This document shows, in pieces, positions 1 to 4,600 of a stretch of 5,959 nucleotides of DNA. Origin of the DNA: Pseudomonadota bacterium (GTDB taxonomy: Bacteria > Pseudomonadota > Gammaproteobacteria > Burkholderiales > Burkholderiaceae_C); the NCBI GenBank assembly GCA_021798395.1, contig JAJZHS010000168.1:1-5959 (forward strand). Direction: 5' to 3'. The notes under the pieces are model-generated. The model saw only the letters and a list, made by a program, of their open reading frames with translations, had not been told where the DNA came from and made no database searches. The first letter of the stretch is position 1, and each line of letters opens with the position of its first letter. A program made the translations under genes and the position numbers.

Positions 1-2
1 GG

Positions 3-887
3 TGGACCTCGGCGGTGGGTTCCAGCGGAACGGCGCGCGCGCTGGCCGACATCCTGGTCGGCAACCGGCTCGATGCGGCGGGTTCGTCGCTCGCCATCAC
101 CCGCGACGGCCTGCGCGCGCTGCGCCGCCTGTACGTGCGCGCCGGCGACCTGAGCCGGCTGCGCCTGGTCGGGCTCAAGCCCGATCGCGTTCCGGTGGCC
201 GCCGGCGGGCTGGCGATCATGCTCGCGGTGTTCGAGGAACTGGGAATCCGGGAAATGGAAGTCACCGACGCCGGGCTGCGGCTGGGGGTCCTCTACGACC
301 TGCTCGGCCGTGAGCTGCAGCGCGACATGCGGGCGCTGACCGTGCAGCAGTTCACGCAGCGCTACGGAGTCGACACCCGCCAGAGCGCCCGTGTGGAGTC
401 CTTGGCGTTGACGTTGCTGCTGCAATTGGCTCCGCACGCGACATCGACCGAACAGCAGGCGTTGCGCTGGTCCGCCGCGCTGCACGAAATCGGGCTGTCG
501 ATCGCGCACAGCGCGTACCACAAGCACTCGGCGTACATCGTGGCCAACGCCGACATGCCGGGTTTCTCGCGCAGCGAGCAGGCGGCGATGGCCGAGACGA
601 TCTTGTGCCACGGAGGCAAGCTGAAGAAACTCGGCGGGCTCGACCAGTTGCGCGTCGATCTGCGCGCGCTGCTCGCCTTGCGTCTGGCCGTGCTGCTGGC
701 GCGCAACCGGCGTGACGTGGACCTCGACGGAGTGCGCCTGCATCCGGGCCACGACGGCGTGCACGGCGCGCGCATCGTGGTCGAGTCCCGCTGGCTCGCC
801 GGCTCGCCGCTGACGCGCTACAGCCTGGAGCAGGAGGTCGCCGAATGGGGCCGGGCCGGCGTCGCGCTGGAACTGCAGACCGTTTGA
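3..887 (+). CDS. ppx: Exopolyphosphatase Ppx, C-terminal part (5' end outside window)
   Basis: Ppx of the Ppx/GppA family releases orthophosphate from the ends of inorganic polyphosphate chains in the cytoplasm. The reading frame is open from the window edge, so the start codon lies to the left; the GTG at 15 is internal, since the frame reads WTSAVGSSGTARAL from base 3. About 294 residues are present, against roughly 500 in full-length proteins. What is seen is the end of the actin-like ATPase-fold core: GSSGTARA at residues 6-13, the PVAAGGLAIML segment around 64-74, and the LRLGVLYDLLGR segment at 92-103. A C-terminal helical HD-like region follows, with RWSAALHEIGLSIAHSAYHKHSAYI around 155-179, which aligns closely with the same region of E. 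coli Ppx as I recall it. The E. coli gene follows ppk; whether ppk lies upstream here is not visible. The gene ends with TGA at 885-887, converging on the acyltransferase gene. GppA is the alternative, but the C-terminal extension favours Ppx. Confidence 0.93.
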   Translation, partial: WTSAVGSSGTARALADILVGNRLDAAGSSLAITRDGLRALRRLYVRAGDLSRLRLVGLKPDRVPVAAGGLAIMLAVFEELGIREMEVTDAGLRLGVLYDLLGRELQRDMRALTVQQFTQRYGVDTRQSARVESLALTLLLQLAPHATSTEQQALRWSAALHEIGLSIAHSAYHKHSAYIVANADMPGFSRSEQAAMAETILCHGGKLKKLGGLDQLRVDLRALLALRLAVLLARNRRDVDLDGVRLHPGHDGVHGARIVVESRWLAGSPLTRYSLEQEVAEWGRAGVALELQTV

Positions 888-917
888 CGCGCCGCAGCGG
901 GAGCGGACGCCCGCGCG

Positions 918-1694
918 TTAAGTCGCGGCGTGCAGGAAATGCCGCGCGTAGCGCGCGTGCACCTCGTTCAGCCGCAGCAACAACGGGAAGTCGGCGGTAT
1001 TGAAGTCCGGGTCCCACGCCGGCGCGCCGCACACGCGCGCGCCGACCCGGAGGTAGCCCTTGAGCAGCGCCGGCGGCTCGGCCTGCAGATCCTGCCGCAG
1101 GCTGTCGACCGGCAGCGGCAGGCGCGCCTGCAGACGGTCTTCGATCGGCGCCAGGTGGCTGCGGCGCAGCCTGGCCCACAGGCTCGCGGCGCGATGGCCG
1201 CCGTCGCGCATCGACACGCTGGTGCAGCCGACCATGGCATCGAGGCCGTGACGCCGCATGTAGTCGGCAAGTCCGGCCCACAGCGCCATGATCACCGCGC
1301 CGTTGCGGTGGTCGCGGTGCACGCAGGCGCGTCCCAGTTCGAGCAGACGTGGCCGCAGATGCAGCAGGCGCGTGAGGTCGAATTCGGTTTCGGTGTACAG
1401 GCCGCCGATGCGCTTGGCCTGATGCGGCGGCAGCACGCGGTAGGTGCCGACCAGTTGGCCGTCTTCAGTGCGCACCAGCAGGTGGTCGCAATAGGCGTCG
1501 AAGATGTCAATGTCCAAACCGGCGACCGGGCTGTTCGTTCGTGCGCCGAGTTCTTCGACGAAGACGGTCCAGCGCAGGCGTTGCGCGTCGGCGATCGGGT
1601 CGACGCCGCGCGCCCAGGCGATGCTCAGCGTGGAAGCGCGCCGCGGATCGTGGGCGCGGGCGGCGGGGGCGGCGGCTGCGTCGTGGTCGAACAT
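918..1694 (-). CDS. olsB: OlsB-type GNAT N-acyltransferase (probable L-ornithine N-acyltransferase)
   Basis: This 258-residue protein belongs to the GNAT-fold acyl-ACP-dependent acyltransferases (PF13444/COG3176 group) that include OlsB, which forms lyso-ornithine lipid from ornithine and 3-hydroxyacyl-ACP at the cytoplasmic membrane. Visible features are AQRLRWTVFVEELGAR at residues 37-52, DIDIFDAYCDHLLV at 61-74, VGTYRVLPP at 82-90, IGGLYTETEFDL at 96-107, ELGRACVHRDHRNGAVI at 119-135, and a C-terminal block with KGYLRVGARVCG (212-223) and AWDPDFNTAD (226-235). No signal peptide or membrane span is seen. I chose the ATG at 1692-1694 because GGAGAG (1700-1705) lies 5 nt upstream, and because an in-frame ATG at 1760 would fall inside the promoter repeats. 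OlsA, needed for the second acylation, is not in the window. The leader holds candidate Pho boxes, which fits ornithine-lipid induction by phosphate limitation. Other acyl-amino-acid synthases of the same fold are possible, so the substrate is inferred. Confidence 0.82.
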   Translation of the reverse strand: MFDHDAAAAPAARAHDPRRASTLSIAWARGVDPIADAQRLRWTVFVEELGARTNSPVAGLDIDIFDAYCDHLLVRTEDGQLVGTYRVLPPHQAKRIGGLYTETEFDLTRLLHLRPRLLELGRACVHRDHRNGAVIMALWAGLADYMRRHGLDAMVGCTSVSMRDGGHRAASLWARLRRSHLAPIEDRLQARLPLPVDSLRQDLQAEPPALLKGYLRVGARVCGAPAWDPDFNTADFPLLLRLNEVHARYARHFLHAAT

Positions 1695-1699
1695 GCGGG

Positions 1700-1705
1700 C
1701 TCTCC
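1700..1705 (-). promoter_or_regulatory. Shine-Dalgarno site that fixes the acyltransferase start
   Basis: The minus strand reads GGAGAG, then five bases, then ATG at 1694. This is the best ribosome-binding site in the leader. It decides between this start and the in-frame ATG at 1760, which would add 22 residues encoded across the promoter region. Confidence 0.75.
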
Positions 1706-1720
1706 GAGTCGAATGGGGAC

Positions 1721-1726
1721 ACTGTA
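1721..1726 (-). promoter_or_regulatory. Candidate -10 element of the olsB-type gene
   Basis: The minus strand reads TACAGT, four of six matches to TATAAT, inside the octamer CTACAGTG (1720-1727). The identical octamer stands in front of the sixA gene. It lies 26 nt upstream of the ATG, leaving room for a short leader with the ribosome-binding site. No sequence resembling TTGACA sits 17 bp upstream, as expected for an activator-dependent promoter in which a bound regulator replaces the -35 contact. Without transcript data this remains a proposal. Confidence 0.45.
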
Positions 1727-1736
1727 GGCGTCCCGC

Positions 1737-1776
1737 ATGTCGTTGCCGTGACGCGGGCATGACGCCGGCGTGACAG
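1737..1776 (-). promoter_or_regulatory. Candidate tandem Pho boxes (four 7-bp direct repeats, 11-bp period)
   Basis: On the minus strand four 7-bp units are spaced by exactly 4 bp: CTGTCAC (1776-1770), GCGTCAT (1765-1759), GCGTCAC (1754-1748) and a weaker ACGACAT (1743-1737). The E. coli PhoB half-site consensus is CTGTCAY, repeated with 4-bp spacers. The last unit ends 10 nt before the TACAGT -10 element, the distance seen in the E. coli phoA promoter. The spacers are GC-rich rather than AT-rich, which departs from the E. coli pattern but could reflect the base composition of this genome. The sites lie wholly between sixA and the acyltransferase gene. PhoB is the best-fitting regulator; another response regulator that binds direct repeats is possible. 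Confidence 0.6.
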
Positions 1777-1793
1777 GGCCGTCGGCCGTGTCG

Positions 1794-2267
1794 TCAGTCG
1801 ACGAGATCGGGGCCGATCGCCGCGCGCAGCGCGCGGTTGCCGCCGCCGTCGCGGCCACGCTCGACCACCCAGAGCAAAGCCCCCTTGCGCAGGCTGAAAT
1901 CCTGGTCGCTGCCGCACAGCCAGCGCATCGCGGCGCGTCCCAGCGTCGGCTGGTGGCCGCACAGCACAAGCGCGCGGTCGTACTCGCGGTGGGCCTCGAC
2001 CAGCGCCAGCAGCGCGTCGACGTCGGACTGCGGCGCCAGCGCCGGCTCCTCGCGCGGGTAGTCGACCAGCGCCATCGCGGTCTGCCGCGCGCGCAACGCC
2101 GGGCTGGCGCACACGCGCCACGGCTTCGGAACGTGGGCCTTGATCCACGCAGCCACGCGGCCGGCGTCGCGCCGGCCCTGGCGCGTGAGCGCGCGTTCCA
2201 GGTCCGCGGCCGGCCCGGCGGCGGAAACGTCCTCGGCTTCGGCGTGGCGCCAGAAAATCACCTGCAT
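1794..2267 (-). CDS. sixA: SixA-type phosphohistidine phosphatase
   Basis: This 157-residue protein is a short member of the histidine phosphatase (phosphoglycerate-mutase-like) superfamily. The start motif WRHAEAE (residues 6-12) supplies the RH(G/A) catalytic pair with His8 as nucleophile. LTRQGRRDA (28-36), CASPALRARQTA (53-64, with Arg59 as a likely phosphate ligand) and the second catalytic histidine in LCGHQPTLG (102-110, His105) follow in the order usual for SixA. The length matches E. coli SixA (about 160). In E. coli, SixA dephosphorylates phosphohistidine, on the phosphotransfer protein of ArcB and on the nitrogen PTS protein NPr; the substrate here is unknown. The start ATG at 2265-2267 has only a weak GGACAG sequence upstream. 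The gene sits between the speE-like and acyltransferase genes, with its own leader and a candidate promoter of the same design as the one downstream. Confidence 0.88.
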   Translation of the reverse strand: MQVIFWRHAEAEDVSAAGPAADLERALTRQGRRDAGRVAAWIKAHVPKPWRVCASPALRARQTAMALVDYPREEPALAPQSDVDALLALVEAHREYDRALVLCGHQPTLGRAAMRWLCGSDQDFSLRKGALLWVVERGRDGGGNRALRAAIGPDLVD

Positions 2268-2312
2268 GGCTGTCCGATCATCGCGGCGGCGCGATGTGCC
2301 GCGCCGATCGTC

Positions 2313-2318
2313 ACTGTA
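2313..2318 (-). promoter_or_regulatory. Candidate -10 element of sixA
   Basis: The minus strand reads TACAGT inside the octamer CTACAGTG (2312-2319), identical to the octamer in front of the acyltransferase gene. It lies 45 nt upstream of the sixA ATG. No good TTGACA-like -35 is present at 17 bp. Its repetition in two of the three visible intergenic regions is the main support. Confidence 0.42.
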
Positions 2319-2328
2319 GCGCCTTTTC

Positions 2329-2346
2329 GTGACGCCATCGCGTCAG
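2329..2346 (-). promoter_or_regulatory. Candidate Pho box upstream of sixA
   Basis: The minus strand carries CTGACGC (2346-2340), a 4-bp spacer GATG, then GCGTCAC (2335-2329). A further 10 nt separates it from the TACAGT -10 element. The downstream unit is identical to the third unit in front of the acyltransferase gene; the upstream unit matches CTGTCAY at only four of seven positions. The site overlaps the stop codon of the speE-like gene. It is weaker than the site at 1737-1776 and is believed mainly because spacing and -10 sequence are the same in both places. Confidence 0.4.
2330..2345. repeat. Perfect inverted repeat TGACGC-CATC-GCGTCA
   Basis: Two perfectly complementary 6-bp arms flank a 4-base loop, and the left-reading arm contains the TGA stop of the speE-like gene (2343-2345). 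As RNA on the minus strand it could form a short hairpin at the end of the pgi-lysS-speE-like transcript. It is followed by an A run rather than a T run, so it does not look like an intrinsic terminator. It overlaps the candidate Pho box, so operator and hairpin readings compete. Confidence 0.5.
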
Positions 2347-3101
2347 GCGCCAAGCGCCGTGCCCAGGCGCAGCGCCGCCAGATCAAGGTCCAGCGGATGG
2401 TGTGCGGCGAGCGCGCGCGCGCGCTCGGCCAGCGCGCCGGGGTCGGGCATCGCCGCGTCGCGCAGCGCCAGCGCGATGGTGTTCTCGCCTTCCTCGGCCG
2501 GCAGCGTCAGCACGCCGCTGTCGAACGCCGCGCGCATGTGCGCGATGACCTGCTCGCGCACGACGGCGCCGGCCCAGATGTTCGACGCCACCGCGCCGCC
2601 GGGCTGCAGCGCGCGCGCGGCGCTGTCGTAGAACGCCTGCGACGCCAGCGCGGGCGGAAGCCCCTCCGGGCCGAAGGCGTCGACCAGCAGCACGTCGCAG
2701 CACTGCGGGTGGTCGCGCAACCATTGCGCACCGTCCGAGCAGATGACGCGCAGGCGGTCGTCGTCGCGCGGAATCGCGAACAGATCGCGCATCGCGATCA
2801 CTTCGGGGTCGATTTCCACCGCGGTGAAGCGCGTCTGCGGCAGGTTGGCGTGGCAATACTTGGCCAGCGAACCGCCACCCAACCCCAGCATCACGATGTG
2901 GCGCGGCTGCGGCACCAGCAGCAGGACGCTCATCATGGAGCGGGTGTAGTCGAGCACCAGCTTGGCCGGATCCGAAACCCGCATGCGGCTTTGCACCGCG
3001 CCCATGCCGAAGTGCAGCGACACCTCGCCGCGCTGCTGGCAGATGAACGGGCGGCCGTCGTCGCGCAACTGTGCGCGACGGTGCCGCTGCGCCGCGGTCA
3101 C
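2343..3101 (-). CDS. Spermidine synthase-like protein (SAM-dependent methyltransferase fold)
   Basis: This 252-residue protein has the Rossmann-like core shared by polyamine aminopropyltransferases and methyltransferases. HIVMLGLGGGSLAKY (residues 68-82) is the glycine-rich nucleotide loop, VEIDPEVI (95-102) carries the acidic residue that usually binds the ribose, SDGAQWL (122-128) the adenine-side motif, and DVLLVDAFGPEGLPP (136-150) the motif corresponding to the active-site loop of SpeE. In SpeE the loops read GGGDG and DxxDP; here they read GGGSL and VDAFGP. The Asp of the first motif is Ser and the second Asp of the other is Gly, while Asp141 aligns with the SpeE proton acceptor. True spermidine synthesis is therefore doubtful. 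The N-terminal beta-strand domain is short. I chose the GTG at 3099-3101 because it overlaps the lysS stop as GTGA and has GAGG (3106-3109) 4 nt upstream. No speD or other polyamine gene is visible nearby. Confidence 0.8.
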   Translation of the reverse strand: MTAAQRHRRAQLRDDGRPFICQQRGEVSLHFGMGAVQSRMRVSDPAKLVLDYTRSMMSVLLLVPQPRHIVMLGLGGGSLAKYCHANLPQTRFTAVEIDPEVIAMRDLFAIPRDDDRLRVICSDGAQWLRDHPQCCDVLLVDAFGPEGLPPALASQAFYDSAARALQPGGAVASNIWAGAVVREQVIAHMRAAFDSGVLTLPAEEGENTIALALRDAAMPDPGALAERARALAAHHPLDLDLAALRLGTALGA

Positions 3102-4600
3102 GGCGCCTCGCGGCGCAGCGCCGGGAAGAGGATGACGTCGCGGATGCTCGGTGCGTCGGTCAGCAGCATGACGAGGCGGTCGACGCCGATGCCGCAGCCT
3201 CCGGCCGGCGGCATGCCGACTTCGAGCGCGCGCACGTAGTCGGCGTCGAAGTACATCGCCTCCTCGTCGCCCGCGTCCTTGTTCGCGACCTGCGCGGCGA
3301 AGCGCGCGGCCTGATCTTCCGGGTCGTTGAGCTCGGAGAAGCCGTTGGCGATCTCGCGCCCGGTGGCGAAGAGTTCGAAACGTTCGGTCACGCTCGGGTC
3401 GGAGTCGCTGGCGCGGGCCAGCGGAGACACCTCGACCGGGTAGTCGACGATGAACGTCGGCTGCCACAGCTGGGCTTCGACCAGCGCCTCGAACACGCCG
3501 AACTGCAGCTCGGCCAGCGACCAGTGCGCCGGCGCCGGCTCGCCGGCCTCGGCCAGGCGAGCGCGCAGGGTTTCTGCATCGACGCTTTGCGTCTGGCTCA
3601 GGCCGGCGTGCGCGACCAGCGCCTGTTGCACGCTCATGCGCGCGAAGCGGTTGCCGAGGTCGACTTCGCGGCCCTGGTATTGCAGCGTCGCGCTGCCGCA
3701 GGCGCGGATCGCGGCCTGGCGGATCAGCTGTTCGGTGAAGTCCATCACGTCCTGGTGGTTCCAGTAGGCGCCGTAGAACTCCATCATCGTGAACTCGGGG
3801 TTGTGCCGGACCGAGATGCCTTCGTTGCGGAAGTTGCGGTTGATTTCGAACACCCGTTCGAAACCGCCGACGAGCAGTCGCTTCAGATACAGCTCGGGAG
3901 CGATGCGCAGGAACATCTGCTGATCCAGAGCGTTGTGGTGGGTGACGAAGGGCTTGGCGTTGGCGCCGCCCGGGATCGGGTGCAGCATCGGCGTCTCCAC
4001 CTCGACGAAGCCGGCCTCCTCCATTTCATGCCGCAACGCCGAGACGATGCGGCCGCGCTGGGCGAAGCGCTGGCGCGACTCCGGGGTGACGATCAGGTCG
4101 ACGTAGCGCTGGCGATAGCGTGTCTCGACGTCTTCGAGGCCGTGGAACTTGTCGGGCAGCGGCAGCAGGTTCTTCGCCAGCAGCTTCACCGAACTGACCT
4201 CCACGGTCAGCTCGCCGGTGCGGGTCTTGAACAACCTGCCCTCGCAGCCGACGATGTCGCCGAGGTCGAAGTGCTTGAACGCCGCGTGCCCGGCTTCGCC
4301 GCAATGATCGTTGGTGACGTAGATCTGCAGCCGTCCGCTTCCGTCCTGCACGGTGCCGAAGCTGGCGCGGCCCATGACCCGCTTGAGCATCAGCCGCCCG
4401 GCGATGCGCACGTTCCGCGCAGCGGTCAGCAGCCGCTCCGGCGGCGTTTCGTCGTAGCTGCGGTGCAGTTGGTCGGCGTGCGCGTCGGGCCTGAAATCGT
4501 TCGGATAGGCCTGGCCCTGCGCGCGCAGCGCGGCGAGCTTGGCGCGGCGCTCGGCGAGCAGCGAGGAAGGATGGGCGTCGGAGGTGTCGAGTTCGGTCAT
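3098..4600 (-). CDS. lysS: Lysine--tRNA ligase (class II)
   Basis: LysS attaches lysine to tRNA-Lys in the cytoplasm using ATP. The 500-residue product has the usual length. An OB-fold anticodon-binding domain spans roughly residues 60-145 (VRIAGRLMLKRVMGRASF, 64-81; QDGSGRLQIYV, 85-95). The class II catalytic domain follows with RYRQRYVDLI (161-170), the motif 1 region FVEVETPMLHPIPGGANAKPF (198-218), motif 2 FRNEGISVRHNPEFTMMEFY (257-276), EIANGFSELNDP (416-427) and motif 3 GGCGIGVDRLVMLLTD (467-482), ending in RDVILFP. These match bacterial LysRS, with loop details that resemble betaproteobacterial sequences. The ATG at 4598-4600 overlaps the pgi stop codon as ATGA, and no strong ribosome-binding site precedes it, which suggests translation coupled to pgi. 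The same frame stays open upstream through pgi, but that extension has no LysRS similarity. The often-neighbouring prfB is not upstream here. Confidence 0.98.
   Translation of the reverse strand: MTELDTSDAHPSSLLAERRAKLAALRAQGQAYPNDFRPDAHADQLHRSYDETPPERLLTAARNVRIAGRLMLKRVMGRASFGTVQDGSGRLQIYVTNDHCGEAGHAAFKHFDLGDIVGCEGRLFKTRTGELTVEVSSVKLLAKNLLPLPDKFHGLEDVETRYRQRYVDLIVTPESRQRFAQRGRIVSALRHEMEEAGFVEVETPMLHPIPGGANAKPFVTHHNALDQQMFLRIAPELYLKRLLVGGFERVFEINRNFRNEGISVRHNPEFTMMEFYGAYWNHQDVMDFTEQLIRQAAIRACGSATLQYQGREVDLGNRFARMSVQQALVAHAGLSQTQSVDAETLRARLAEAGEPAPAHWSLAELQFGVFEALVEAQLWQPTFIVDYPVEVSPLARASDSDPSVTERFELFATGREIANGFSELNDPEDQAARFAAQVANKDAGDEEAMYFDADYVRALEVGMPPAGGCGIGVDRLVMLLTDAPSIRDVILFPALRREAP
3106..3109 (-). 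promoter_or_regulatory. Ribosome-binding site supporting the GTG start of the speE-like gene
   Basis: The minus strand reads GAGG, then CGCC, then GTG, with the GTG overlapping the lysS stop codon by the 4-base GTGA. This favours translational coupling and decides for this start over a TTG eleven codons downstream. Confidence 0.6.

Noticed and set aside
888..917. Possible bidirectional terminator between ppx and the olsB-type gene
   Set aside because: GCGGG (897-901) and CCCGC (910-914) could form a 5-bp stem with an 8-base loop, and CGCGC/GCGCG could close the ends, but there is no T run on either strand. At this GC content such pairing is expected by chance.
1695..1760. N-terminal extension of the acyltransferase to the ATG at 1760
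   Set aside because: The extension would run through the candidate -10 and part of the repeat array and is not family-like, while the ATG at 1694 has a good ribosome-binding site.
1770..3239. Long rightward open frame (489 codons) opposite sixA and the speE-like gene
   Set aside because: It lies antisense to two genes with clear family motifs, has Arg/Ala/Gln-rich composition without recognisable domains, and is a typical consequence of high GC, where the reverse frame lacks stops.
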